This document shows positions 17,944 to 26,522 of a stretch of 64,000 nt of DNA, in pieces. The stretch covers positions 868,001-932,000 of the forward strand of contig CAKNFP010000002.1 in the NCBI GenBank assembly GCA_930633525.1, written 5' to 3'. A program made the position numbers and the translations under genes. This DNA comes from Hyphomicrobiales bacterium (GTDB lineage: Bacteria > Pseudomonadota > Alphaproteobacteria > Rhizobiales > Beijerinckiaceae). The stretch's first letter is position 1. Each line of letters begins with the position of its first letter. Below the pieces are notes generated by a model that saw nothing but the letters and a program-made list of their open reading frames with translations, had not been told where the DNA came from and searched no databases.

Positions 17944-19140
17944 ATGACGCTTCCGCTTGCCGGCATCAGAGTTCTCGATGTCAGCCAGGTGATGGCTGGC
18001 CCATTCTGCTGCATGTTGCTCGGCGACATGGGCGCAGACGTCATAAAGATCGAGCCCCCTGGTACGGGCGACCAGACCCGCAAGGCGATGGGCTTCCGTC
18101 TCCTGAGCGACGACAGCCCGGGCTTTTTTGCACTCAATCGCAACAAGCGCAGCATCGAGATCGACCTGAAAAGCGATCAGGGCAGAGAAGTATTCTATAG
18201 GCTTGTTGAGAGCGCCGATATACTCGTCGAAAACAACAGGCCTGGCGTAACGAAACGTCTGAAAATCGACTACGATACGCTCGCTCACATTAATCCGCGC
18301 TTGATTTACGCAAGTATTTCCGGCTTCGGCCAGACGGGGCCGTGGTCACAGCGCCCGGGCTTCGATCTGATCGCGCAAGCCATGTCGGGCGTGCTCAGCG
18401 CCACAGGCCTGCCGGGCGCCGAGCCTGTGAAATGTGGCGTGCCCATTGCCGATCTCGGTTCCGGGATGTTGGCACTGTACGGCATTCTAAGCGCCTATAT
18501 CGGACGGCAGGCATCCGGACTTGGCCAGCATGTTGATGCCTCCCTGTTTGAAACGGCTCTCGGCCTTTCGATCTGGGAGGTCACCGAATATTGGGGAACC
18601 GGCCGCACGCCCCAGCCGCTGGGCACAGCCAACAGGATGAGCGCACCCTATCAGGCGCTTCGCGCATCCGACGGATATTTCGTGGTGGGCGCCGCAAACC
18701 AGAAGCTCTGGACCAGTCTCTGCAGCGTCATTGCTCGTCCTGAGCTCGTCGATGATCCACGGTTTGGCAATAACGTCGGGCGCTTGAGGCATCGGCTGGA
18801 ACTCATCGACGAGATCGAGCCGGTCTTCATGACAAGGCCTGCCGCGGAGTGGGTGGACAGACTGCTGGCCGCCGGAGTTCCCGCGGCTCCCGTCTTCGAT
18901 TTCGCGCAGGCTCTTGCGGCGGATCATACGCTTGAGCGCAACATGGTCGTCGAGATCGAGCATCCTATTGAAGGACGGATAAAATCGCTCGGATTTCCCG
19001 TGAAGATGAGCGGAACGCCACAGCAGCTGCGTCATCCCCCGCCGATCCTCGGGCAGCATACTGAAGAAATACTGCGCGAAATCGGCCTGTCCCCGGATCA
19101 TCTACGGGACCGCCAGAAGAGCGGAGCGTCCACAACATGA
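17944..19140 (+). CDS. CaiB/BaiF family (class III) CoA-transferase
   Basis: A 398-residue CoA-transferase that moves CoA between carboxylic acids. Family blocks: LAGIRVLDVSQVMAGPFCCMLLGDMGADVIKIE at the N-terminus (read as two adjacent motifs), NRNKRSIEIDLKS, NNRPGVTKRL, YASISGFGQTGPW and GVPIADLGSGMLALYGI, where the aspartate of PIAD is the expected covalent catalytic residue near 165. It starts the catabolic unit after the GntR regulator and overlaps the following enoyl-CoA hydratase by 4 bases (ATGA). The pair would activate a carboxylate as its CoA ester and then hydrate or isomerise it. The donor and acceptor acids cannot be told from sequence. Confidence 0.92.
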   Translation: MTLPLAGIRVLDVSQVMAGPFCCMLLGDMGADVIKIEPPGTGDQTRKAMGFRLLSDDSPGFFALNRNKRSIEIDLKSDQGREVFYRLVESADILVENNRPGVTKRLKIDYDTLAHINPRLIYASISGFGQTGPWSQRPGFDLIAQAMSGVLSATGLPGAEPVKCGVPIADLGSGMLALYGILSAYIGRQASGLGQHVDASLFETALGLSIWEVTEYWGTGRTPQPLGTANRMSAPYQALRASDGYFVVGAANQKLWTSLCSVIARPELVDDPRFGNNVGRLRHRLELIDEIEPVFMTRPAAEWVDRLLAAGVPAAPVFDFAQALAADHTLERNMVVEIEHPIEGRIKSLGFPVKMSGTPQQLRHPPPILGQHTEEILREIGLSPDHLRDRQKSGASTT

Positions 19141-19913
19141 GCGAAGGAGCCGTTAGATATCATCGCGAAGGCGTTGTCGCACATGTCACATTTGACAGGC
19201 CGCACGCGCACAACGCGATGACCTGGACGATGTACGAACAGCTGGCTGACGCCTGCACGGCCATCGCCGGCGATCGGGAGTTACGCTGCGCGGTATTTCG
19301 CGGTGCCGGTGGCCGAGCTTTCGTGGCGGGAACCGACATCGCCCAGTTTCGCCATTTCACAAGCGCCGAAGATGGCTTGGCCTATGAGGCCAAAATGGAG
19401 GAGTTCCTGTCCGCCGTCGAGACGCTTCCCGTACCGACGCTCGCAGTCGTCGAAGGCTGGGCCATTGGTGGCGGCCTGGCGATCGCCGGGGTTTGTGATC
19501 TCAGGATCGCCACCCCCGATGCGCGCTTCGGAGTTCCGATCGCCCGCACGCTCGGCAATTGCCTATCCATCGCGAATTACGCGCGCTTGTCGGCGGGCTT
19601 CGGCGCCTCACGGCTGAAAAAAATGCTGATGCTCGCTGAGCCGCTCGGCGCCGAGGAAGCGCTGACCAGCGGTTTTCTGGCGGAAATTGTCAGCACCGAC
19701 GCGCTCGACACGCGTATCACAGCCATCTGCGAACGGCTGTCGGCCAACGCTCCCGTAACCATGCGAGCTGCAAAGGAGGCTATCCGGCGCATTCTGCACG
19801 CGATGACGCCGCAAGGCGGCGACCTCATCGCGGAGACTTATGGGAGCCGCGACTTCCACGAAGGCGTCGCAGCCTTCGTCGCCAAGAGGCCCCCACGATG
19901 GGAGGGACGCTGA
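19137..19913 (+). CDS. Enoyl-CoA hydratase/isomerase family protein
   Basis: A 258-residue crotonase-fold protein. The oxyanion-hole segments are visible: RAFVAGTDIAQF (about 60-71) and WAIGGGLAIAGVCDLRIAT (about 108-126). The usual hydratase glutamates are not obvious: the position after the second oxyanion region reads ARTLGNCLSIANYARLSAGFG with no clear Glu pair, so hydratase activity is uncertain and other crotonase chemistry (isomerase, C-C cleavage, thioesterase) is possible. The ATGA overlap with the CoA-transferase argues they act in sequence on the same CoA ester. Confidence 0.88.
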   Translation: MSEGAVRYHREGVVAHVTFDRPHAHNAMTWTMYEQLADACTAIAGDRELRCAVFRGAGGRAFVAGTDIAQFRHFTSAEDGLAYEAKMEEFLSAVETLPVPTLAVVEGWAIGGGLAIAGVCDLRIATPDARFGVPIARTLGNCLSIANYARLSAGFGASRLKKMLMLAEPLGAEEALTSGFLAEIVSTDALDTRITAICERLSANAPVTMRAAKEAIRRILHAMTPQGGDLIAETYGSRDFHEGVAAFVAKRPPRWEGR

Positions 19914-20021
19914 GCACAGGACGGACCTGCACTCCCCTCGCTTGATAATCCGCCACATGGCCCGATGGGCCAAACGAAAAGCAAGGCGGTCGATCACAAG
20001 CGGACAACCAGAGGAAACGCT

Positions 20022-21107
20022 ATGAGACGCAAACAATTCATGCGGCCAGCACATCTTGCTGCCGCCGCCGCTCTTATGCTGGTCGCGCCCGGTGTGGCAG
20101 TCGCACAGCAGCCCACGGCCAAGGAAGTGGTCTTCGTCCTGGGGAACAACCTGTTCTCGACGCCAGCTTTTGCGGCTGTTGAGAACGGTTACTGGGCAAA
20201 ACGCGGGTTGAATGTCCGGCTGAAGCTGGTCGCGAGCGGTCGCGAGATCACCCAAGCCCTGAATGCCGGGGAAGCGCAACTGGGCGGCGCCAACATGGGC
20301 ACGACAACAGCCAGTGCCCGCGCCAGTGGCAACATGATCAAGGGCGTCATTCCCTACTACAATGACGCAGCCTATATTGCTGTCGCCGGCGGGCGCGGCA
20401 TTGTCGGACGCAAGGACCGCGGCATTACAAGCGATGCCAAATCGCTCGTTGGCAAGAAAATCGGGAGTCTCGCCGGCAGCACGCAAGAGGTATACCTGCT
20501 TGAATACCTCGCGCGGAACGGTGTCGACGCCAAGCAAGTACAGATCGTCAACGTTCCCGTTCCCGATATGCCGATCTCCCTGACGCAAGGCGTGGTTGAC
20601 GCCACGGTTCCCTGGGAGCCATACCTGCAACAGAGCCTGCGCGAGCTTGGCGACAATGGGCTTACGGTCAGCCGGGGCGCACCGGGTCTTGTCGCTGATG
20701 TCATCGGCGTTCTTGCGAACGAGAAATACATCGCCGACAACAAGGCACTTCTCGAGACATTTGCACTGGGTCTTGCCGAAGGCACGCAGTTCGTGCGTCA
20801 GAATCCGGCCGAGGCCGCGAAGATCGCCACCTACCATCTCGATGGGCTGAACGAGGCGGACGCGACCGAGGGCATCAGGCATATGGCCTGGGATCCGCGG
20901 ATTTCCATCTGCACCGATGAAGGCCTGCTCAAGACCGGCAACGATATGGTCTCGCAAGGCCTGATCAAGGGCGCTGCCTTCAAGTCCGCCAACGAATTTG
21001 CGGAGCGCAGTGTTCTCGACAAGATCATGGAAGGCAATCCGGACTTATTCGCCGATCTCCCTCCCCTGCCCGCCAATCTTTCCGAATGCAAAGGCGCATT
21101 GAAGTAG
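20022..21107 (+). CDS. ABC transporter substrate-binding protein (NitT/TauT/SsuA-like)
   Basis: A 361-residue periplasmic binding protein. The start at 20022 follows GAGGAAA; upstream in-frame codons would add a poor N-terminal extension. A signal peptide runs to about residue 30 (AAAAALMLVAPGVAVAQQ). The mature protein has the pattern of aliphatic sulfonate, taurine or thiamine-precursor binders: NNLFSTPAFAAVENGYWAKRG, ALNAGEAQLGGANMGT, VGKKIGSLAGSTQEVYLLEY and VDATVPWEPYLQQSL. It is followed by a cupin, the ATPase and two permeases of the same system. With the CoA-transferase genes upstream, the ligand is more likely an organic acid or aromatic compound than a sulfonate. Confidence 0.9.
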   Translation: MRRKQFMRPAHLAAAAALMLVAPGVAVAQQPTAKEVVFVLGNNLFSTPAFAAVENGYWAKRGLNVRLKLVASGREITQALNAGEAQLGGANMGTTTASARASGNMIKGVIPYYNDAAYIAVAGGRGIVGRKDRGITSDAKSLVGKKIGSLAGSTQEVYLLEYLARNGVDAKQVQIVNVPVPDMPISLTQGVVDATVPWEPYLQQSLRELGDNGLTVSRGAPGLVADVIGVLANEKYIADNKALLETFALGLAEGTQFVRQNPAEAAKIATYHLDGLNEADATEGIRHMAWDPRISICTDEGLLKTGNDMVSQGLIKGAAFKSANEFAERSVLDKIMEGNPDLFADLPPLPANLSECKGALK

Positions 21108-21137
21108 TGCGCTTGAAGCCCCCTCAAGGAGATAAAG

Positions 21138-21599
21138 ATGGTTCCTTTTGAAAAGCAGGTCGTCACGGTTGTTCGCCAGCGCAATATAGGCACCGACGTG
21201 AGCTACGAGCCGCCGCTACGTATTGGCTTTGGAATCAACGATAAAACCGTCGACACGCCAAATGCGACCATGGGCCGTAGCATCCTGGTTCCAGGAGCGG
21301 GCCCAAATCCAACCCACTATCACGCCGCCAACGACGTCGTCTGGTATATTCTCTATGGCAAGATCAAGCTTTGGTACGCGCGCAGCGATGCAAGTGATCG
21401 CCAGGAAGTTATTCTTGAAGGGGGCGATTTCGTCTATGTGCCGGCGGGTGCGATCCATGTGATCGCCAATGCCTCGGAAACTGAGGAAGCGTCACTGGTC
21501 TTTTGCTACATCGGCGTGCCGAATACCGATGCCGCCGAAACCGTATGGCTGAGTGAAGATGGCAGGGCACGACTTCAGCCAGAACCCGTACCAGCATGA
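21138..21599 (+). CDS. Cupin domain protein
   Basis: A 153-residue single-domain cupin. Motif 1 is NPTHYHAANDVVWYILYG, with HYH as metal ligands and Asp where Glu is usual. Motif 2 is GDFVYVPAGAIHVIAN, which fits the G-x5-P-x-G-x2-H-x3-N pattern exactly. A metal-binding barrel that could act as an isomerase, decarboxylase, dioxygenase or non-enzymatic binder. It sits between the binding protein and the ATPase gene of one ABC system with a ribosome site (AAGGAGA) before the start, so it is likely made with the transporter and may act on the imported compound. Confidence 0.88.
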   Translation: MVPFEKQVVTVVRQRNIGTDVSYEPPLRIGFGINDKTVDTPNATMGRSILVPGAGPNPTHYHAANDVVWYILYGKIKLWYARSDASDRQEVILEGGDFVYVPAGAIHVIANASETEEASLVFCYIGVPNTDAAETVWLSEDGRARLQPEPVPA

Positions 21600-21611
21600 G
21601 GGGCGAGCAAG

Positions 21612-22445
21612 ATGGCCGAGACCACGGCAGACAAGATCATCGTTGATGGCTTCCAGCATTTCTTCGAAACAGCCGATGGCCCTGTACAGGCAACCGGCCT
21701 AATCGATCTGAAGATACCGACCGCCCAGTTCGTCACACTCGTCGGGCCGAGCGGTTGCGGGAAGACGACCTTGCTCAAGGCCATCGCCGGCTTCATAACG
21801 CCAACACGGGGCCAGATCATCTGCGATGGCAAGGTCGTCACCGCACCGGGACGAGACCGTGGTGTCGTGTTCCAGGAACTCGCTATTCTCCCTTGGCGGA
21901 CCGTGCGGAAGAACATTGCTCATGGCCTGGAGATCGTCGGTACACCAAAAGCCGAGAAGGATCGCATCGTCGATCGCCTCATCGCGCTGACGGGCCTGAG
22001 AGGCTTTGAGGACCGCTATCCGCATGAATTGTCGGGCGGCATGCGCCAGCGTGTCGCCGTGGCCCGAACCTGGGCAGCGGACCCGGATGTCATCCTGATG
22101 GATGAACCATTCGCCGCTGTCGATGCCATGACGCGGCTGACGCTGCAGGAAGAATTGGCGAGCCTGACGTTCAGTACCCGCAAAACGGTCTTCTTCATCA
22201 CGCACAGCGTTGACGAGGCGGTGTTCCTCGCCGATCGCGTGCTGGTGATGAGCCGGCGCCCGGGGCGTATCAAGGCCAGTATCGAGGTTCCGCGCCGCCA
22301 GAACGGCGGGCGGGACTGGGAGTCATTCACCAGCGACCCCGAGATGCAGGCCATCTGCGAGCAGGTTCTGCGACTTGTGCGCGACGAGCGCATCGATCCT
22401 GCATCGCAATCGTCAGACAAACCATTACTCAAGGAGGCGTCATGA
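21612..22445 (+). CDS. ABC transporter ATP-binding protein (NitT/TauT type)
   Basis: A 277-residue ATPase subunit. Walker A is GPSGCGKTTLLKA (about 45-57), the Q-loop region reads VVFQELAILPWRTVR, the ABC signature is LSGGMRQRVAVAR, Walker B is VILMDEPFAAVDAMTR, and the switch histidine is in FFITHSVDEAVFLADR. These are the hallmarks of SsuB/TauB-like ATPases. It lies 12 bases after the cupin and overlaps the first permease by 4 bases. It powers the importer formed with the two permeases and the binding protein. Confidence 0.95.
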   Translation: MAETTADKIIVDGFQHFFETADGPVQATGLIDLKIPTAQFVTLVGPSGCGKTTLLKAIAGFITPTRGQIICDGKVVTAPGRDRGVVFQELAILPWRTVRKNIAHGLEIVGTPKAEKDRIVDRLIALTGLRGFEDRYPHELSGGMRQRVAVARTWAADPDVILMDEPFAAVDAMTRLTLQEELASLTFSTRKTVFFITHSVDEAVFLADRVLVMSRRPGRIKASIEVPRRQNGGRDWESFTSDPEMQAICEQVLRLVRDERIDPASQSSDKPLLKEAS

Positions 22446-23275
22446 CTACGGTTGTCGCCTCCTCCACATCGTCACCCCTTATTCATAGCAACCCGATCTC
22501 ATCTGCCCTTCGAACTTTATTACGGCAATCGCGCTTTCTTCTGCCATTTGCAGTGCTCATCATGGTCTGGTGGGCGATCAAGGCGATCTTTGATCTCTCG
22601 GACCGCGTTCTCGTTTCTCCGGCCCAGGTCGCCAGCTCGCTATGGACGCTGTTCTCGCGCGGTATCCTTGCCGACTACGCGGCCTCGAGCCTTTCCACGA
22701 TCGGCATCGCGGTTTTCATTTCAGCCGTCGTCGGCATCCCATTAGGCTTCGCCGTCGGAGCAAACAAGTATGTCGCCCGCTCGCTCAGCCTGTTTCTCCG
22801 CTTCTTCCAGGGCGTGTCGGGCATATCATGGCTTCCGCTGGCGATCATATGGTTCGGTTTTACGGATACGACGGTTCTCGTGATTGTCGTGTATACGCTC
22901 GTTGTCCCGGTCATCTTCAATACGATGCTCGGTGTCCGCGCTATACCACCGAACTACGCGCTGGCCTTGCAGTCCCTCGGCGCGAGCCGGCTGCGCATCG
23001 TCCGCGATGTCTATCTTCCCGGTGCGCTTCCGAGCATCGTCGTGGGCCTGCGGCTCGGTATGGGCTACGGCTGGCGGGCCCTGATCGCCGCTGAAATGCT
23101 CATCCGGCAAGGTGGGCTTGGCGACCTGATCTTCGGCGCGCGTACATTCGGCCAGATCGATCGCATCATCAGCGGCATGATCATCATCGGTGTCCTGTAT
23201 GTGGTCGTGGACCGCCTGATCATCCAGCCCATCGAGAACCTCACCTTTGCCCGCTGGGGAGTGCTCAGGCGATGA
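22442..23275 (+). CDS. ABC transporter permease (NitT/TauT type)
   Basis: A 277-residue inner-membrane protein with about six helices. The ATPase-coupling loop is YALALQSLGASRLRIVRDVYLPGALP (about residues 175-200), a classic BPD_transp_1 EAA loop, followed by SIVVGLRLGMGYGWRALIAAEML. Start and end overlap the flanking genes by 4 bases each, so expression is tightly coupled. Most likely forms a heterodimer with the next permease, since the two sequences differ clearly and each system normally needs two membrane subunits. Confidence 0.94.
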   Translation: MTTVVASSTSSPLIHSNPISSALRTLLRQSRFLLPFAVLIMVWWAIKAIFDLSDRVLVSPAQVASSLWTLFSRGILADYAASSLSTIGIAVFISAVVGIPLGFAVGANKYVARSLSLFLRFFQGVSGISWLPLAIIWFGFTDTTVLVIVVYTLVVPVIFNTMLGVRAIPPNYALALQSLGASRLRIVRDVYLPGALPSIVVGLRLGMGYGWRALIAAEMLIRQGGLGDLIFGARTFGQIDRIISGMIIIGVLYVVVDRLIIQPIENLTFARWGVLRR

Positions 23276-24090
23276 ACCAGAATAGTCATGCGCGACGGCT
23301 CTCTCTCTCGCCGGAGCGGATCGTCTGGCAGATCCTGCCTGCCGTACCGTTCCTGGTTCTGCTTCTCATCTGGTCGGTCTACTGGCTCTATGCCCAACCG
23401 CCGATCGGCACCTTACCCGCTGCCTGGACCGTGTTTGCGACTCTCTGGGAATTGGCGACCAATGGCAGTCTCTGGGAGAATGTCGCGGCCAGCCTCTGGC
23501 GCCTCGTTCTCGGAACGACGGTCGGTGTCATCACCGGGGTCGTTGGCGGGTTCTTTGTCGGTCTCAACCGCAACGTATCCGCCTTCGTCAGTCCGCTCGT
23601 CATCTTCTTCAATGCGATATCGGGCATCGTATGGCTGCCGCTGGTCATCGGATGGCTGGGTATTGGAGCAGCCCTCGTGGTGTTCCTTATCTGGAATACG
23701 GTCTTTTTCCTTGTATTCCAAAATACTGTCCTTGGCGTCCAACTCGTGCCGACCGTCCTGGAACATGGCGTGCGCACGCTGGGCGGCAGCCGCCTGCAGA
23801 CTGTCCTCAGCGTCACCCTGCCGGGAGCCCTGCCCTATATTCTCTCCGGGATCCGCTCGGGCTTGGGCTTCGGCTGGCGCGCTCTTATCGCGGCTGAACT
23901 TGTCGGTGCGACGGTCGGTCTCGGACAGATGATTTTCCGCGCCGCGGAGTTTCATCGAGCCGACATCATCATCGCGGGTTGCATGGTGATCGGCGTCCTC
24001 GGCCTGCTGATGGATCGCTATCTGCTGGTGCCCATAGAGCGGCGCACCATTGAGCGCTGGGGCCTCGTCACCTCGACCAAGGGGATTTGA
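23272..24090 (+). CDS. ABC transporter permease (NitT/TauT type)
   Basis: A 272-residue membrane subunit, paralogous to the preceding gene. The coupling loop reads VPTVLEHGVRTLGGSRLQTVLSVTLPGALP (about 158-187), then YILSGIRSGLGFGWRALIAAEL. About six transmembrane helices are predictable. The start overlaps the preceding permease by 4 bases and the stop is one base before the start of the small membrane protein. Two different permeases make this a heterodimeric importer, less common than the homodimeric SsuC/TauC arrangement. Confidence 0.94.
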   Translation: MNQNSHARRLSLSPERIVWQILPAVPFLVLLLIWSVYWLYAQPPIGTLPAAWTVFATLWELATNGSLWENVAASLWRLVLGTTVGVITGVVGGFFVGLNRNVSAFVSPLVIFFNAISGIVWLPLVIGWLGIGAALVVFLIWNTVFFLVFQNTVLGVQLVPTVLEHGVRTLGGSRLQTVLSVTLPGALPYILSGIRSGLGFGWRALIAAELVGATVGLGQMIFRAAEFHRADIIIAGCMVIGVLGLLMDRYLLVPIERRTIERWGLVTSTKGI

Positions 24091-24091
24091 A

Positions 24092-24454
24092 ATGGCGACA
24101 ACAGCAATCGCCCCCTCCCCTGCGCCAAAACGCCGTCTGCCCCTGAGAGAGATCGCACGGCTGTCCTTGGGCGTCGTCATCATCGGCGGCATCCTCTTCG
24201 GCCAGCAGGCCTTCGGCATGATCACCCGCGACACGCGCATCGATCCGGCGATCACGCGAGACGGCCTTGTGGACGTCATCGTCGTGTTGAATTTCGAGCC
24301 GGAGCGCTTCCACAACGAGCGGCTCGCGCGCCTTGGCATGTTCAGCGGGCGTGACGGCTCGACGCGCCGTGTGCGTCTGCGACAGGTTACACAGGCGAAC
24401 CTGAACGCTCTGGCGAGCATGCCGTGGATCGGAGCCTTGGAGCCACTGAAATGA
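24092..24454 (+). CDS. Small single-pass membrane protein with an I9-propeptide-like domain (tentative)
   Basis: A 120-residue protein of no family I can name. Residues 1-20 are polar and basic, 21-42 form one membrane helix (ARLSLGVVIIGGILFGQQ), and the remaining 75 residues should be periplasmic. That tail has a strand VDVIVVLNF, a helix HNERLARLG, a basic strand RRVRLRQ and the ending QANLNALASMPWIGALEPL. The ending resembles the close of subtilisin-type inhibitor I9 propeptides, where a helix and L-x-x-x-P-x-V/I-x-x-x-E-P strand finish a ferredoxin-like fold. It starts one base after the permease stop and overlaps the MFS gene by 4 bases. An accessory or assembly role for the transporter is conceivable but unproven. 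Confidence 0.65.
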   Translation: MATTAIAPSPAPKRRLPLREIARLSLGVVIIGGILFGQQAFGMITRDTRIDPAITRDGLVDVIVVLNFEPERFHNERLARLGMFSGRDGSTRRVRLRQVTQANLNALASMPWIGALEPLK

Positions 24455-25644
24455 GCCAGCGCCATTCGGGAGGGCGGGCGCTGGGAATGGCGGTCGCTGC
24501 CCAGACTCTGACGATCATACCCGTCTTTCTCATTGGCAGTCTCTCGCCTCTCATTCGCGACGACATCGCGCTGGACGCTTTCGGGCTCGGACTTGCCGTC
24601 GCGGTATTCTACGGTCTATCAGCCATAGGGTCGGGTGCCTTTGGCCGGGCCGCGGACCACATGGGCCCCTGGCGTACGACAGGGGCAGGCCTCGTGGTGA
24701 CTGCTCTGACGCTTCTCGGCATCGCAGCAATTGGCTGGAGTGTGGGAATGATCATTGCGTGCCTGGCATTCGCCGGCCTCGCCAACGGCTGGGTACAGCC
24801 CTCCACGAACCTCGCCGTATCGCGGCACGTCCATGGTGCTCGCCAAGGCTTTGCCTTCGGCATGAAGCAATCATCAATACCGCTGGCCACCATGGCCGGC
24901 GGGCTGGCGGTGCCGTTCATCGGTCTGACACTGGGCTGGCGCTGGGCCTTCGGCTTGGCCGCATTGGCGACGGCCATCGCGTGGCTCGCGCTTCCACGGG
25001 ATAGCGCGCCTCTCCCGCCACGTCACAACGCGGCGGGAGCGACGATGCCCTTCGCCACATTGATCACCCTCGCCGCCATGTCGGGCTGCGGCGCCGGCAG
25101 TGCGAACGGCATGGCCGCGTTCCTCGTGTCATCGATTGCCGCGGCAGGACATGCGGAAGCCAGCGCCGGCATCGTGCTCGCGATGGGAAGCATCGTGTCG
25201 ATCATTGTAAGAATTGGGGCAGGCGTCGTTGCCGATCGGCGGGATTTTCCAATGATGCTGGCAGTATCGCTGCTTTTTCTCGGCGGTGCGGCTGGCTATG
25301 CATGCCTCGCGCTCGGGCAGGGCTGGACGGCGCTTACTATCGGCACCGCGCTGGGCTTTGGCATGGGATGGGGTTGGTCGGGCCTCTCAACACTCGCTGT
25401 TGTGAGGGGTAGCCCGGGTACCGCCGGGGCCGCGACCGGTGTCACACAGGCCGGAGTGTTCATCGGGGCTGTGCTCGGTCCGCTCGCTTTTGGCTGGATT
25501 GCCCAAACCAGTTCCTATGCCGCCGCCTGGTGGACGATGGCCGCGCTTGCGATCGCGGCCGCAGGTCTCGCGATCATCAGCCATCGCCAGCTGGGCGAAG
25601 GTCCGATTTCCCTGGCCGATGCGGATATCGGGAGGAAGGCGTGA
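24451..25644 (+). CDS. MFS transporter
   Basis: A 397-residue major facilitator protein with about 12 hydrophobic segments. The loop 2-3 signature appears as GRAADHMGPWRTTGAG and the C-terminal half begins after PLPPRHNAAGATMPFATL near residue 200. The motif GVTQAGVFIGAVLGPLAFGWIA marks helix 11. The start at 24451 overlaps the small membrane protein by 4 bases and its end overlaps the amidohydrolase start (GTGA). Substrate unknown; it may be an alternative importer or an exporter of a pathway intermediate. Having both an ABC importer and an MFS carrier in the same operon is notable. Confidence 0.9.
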   Translation: MSQRHSGGRALGMAVAAQTLTIIPVFLIGSLSPLIRDDIALDAFGLGLAVAVFYGLSAIGSGAFGRAADHMGPWRTTGAGLVVTALTLLGIAAIGWSVGMIIACLAFAGLANGWVQPSTNLAVSRHVHGARQGFAFGMKQSSIPLATMAGGLAVPFIGLTLGWRWAFGLAALATAIAWLALPRDSAPLPPRHNAAGATMPFATLITLAAMSGCGAGSANGMAAFLVSSIAAAGHAEASAGIVLAMGSIVSIIVRIGAGVVADRRDFPMMLAVSLLFLGGAAGYACLALGQGWTALTIGTALGFGMGWGWSGLSTLAVVRGSPGTAGAATGVTQAGVFIGAVLGPLAFGWIAQTSSYAAAWWTMAALAIAAAGLAIISHRQLGEGPISLADADIGRKA

Positions 25645-26522
25645 CAGTCATCGATGCCCATCAGCATGTGTGGCGATTTGGACATCGCAACCACAGCTGG
25701 CCGGAGAAAGCCCGCCGCGCCCTCGACCGCGATTTCACACCCGCTGATCTCCGCCAATTGATGCGGTCGGCGCAGGTTGACGGGACCATCCTGATGCAGT
25801 CCTTGAACGATCGGGATGAGACGATCGAATTCCTCACATTCGCGGCCGCCACGCCCTGGATATACGGCGTCGTTGGCTGGGTGCCCTTGGCAGGCCCGGA
25901 AGCGGCCGCAAATGCCCTTGATGCCCTCCCCTATCGCGACAAGCTCGTGGGGATACGCCATCTCATCAATTTCGAGCCTGATCCACGCTGGTTGCTTCAG
26001 CCCGCCATCCAGGAGGCCATCGGTGTCGTCGCGGCGCAACACCTGGTGTTTGACGTGGTGCCGAATGACGCAGCGCGCCTCGCTGCCGTTCTGACGACGG
26101 CCGAGCGGCATCCAGAAATGACCGTGGTCATCGACCATTTGGGGCGTCCGCCGGTTGTCGCGGCTGGCTGGGAGCCATGGGCCAGTCAAGTTGCACACGC
26201 GGCACAGATGCCCAATGTCTTTATCAAGCTCTCGGTGGGTCTCGACATCGTTCTTGACTGGCCCTGGGCATCTGATGAGCTGCGCCCGTACGTTGATCAC
26301 GTGCTGGAGCATTTTGGCCCGGACCGCGTCATGGCGGCCAGCAACTGGCCGGTTTCGACCCTGGCCGGCGATTATGCCGGATTGTGGACAGGCATGCGTG
26401 CGCTCGTCTCCGGCCTGAACGCCGATGAGAGCGCTATGGTCTTGGGCGGAACGGCGATCCGCGCCTTCGGCCTCGGCGGGGGCACCAGCGATTGTCGCAT
26501 CCTAGGGGGACAAAGAGCGTGA
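25641..26522 (+). CDS. Amidohydrolase family protein (lactonase-like, COG3618 type)
   Basis: A 293-residue TIM-barrel hydrolase. I place the start at the GTG at 25641, with GGAGG 5 bases before it and a 4-base overlap with the MFS stop. The first metal motif is IDAHQHVWRF near the N-terminus; VIDHLGRPPV (about 160-169) and the late ASNWPVSTLAGDY carry further barrel-mouth residues. Relatives include L-fuconolactonase/L-rhamnono-lactonase and 2-pyrone-4,6-dicarboxylate hydrolase. With the following SDR and 2-hydroxyacid dehydrogenase a sugar-acid type lactone pathway is plausible, but the CoA-transferase and hydratase upstream fit an aromatic or branched acid better. Confidence 0.85.
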   Translation: MTVIDAHQHVWRFGHRNHSWPEKARRALDRDFTPADLRQLMRSAQVDGTILMQSLNDRDETIEFLTFAAATPWIYGVVGWVPLAGPEAAANALDALPYRDKLVGIRHLINFEPDPRWLLQPAIQEAIGVVAAQHLVFDVVPNDAARLAAVLTTAERHPEMTVVIDHLGRPPVVAAGWEPWASQVAHAAQMPNVFIKLSVGLDIVLDWPWASDELRPYVDHVLEHFGPDRVMAASNWPVSTLAGDYAGLWTGMRALVSGLNADESAMVLGGTAIRAFGLGGGTSDCRILGGQRA

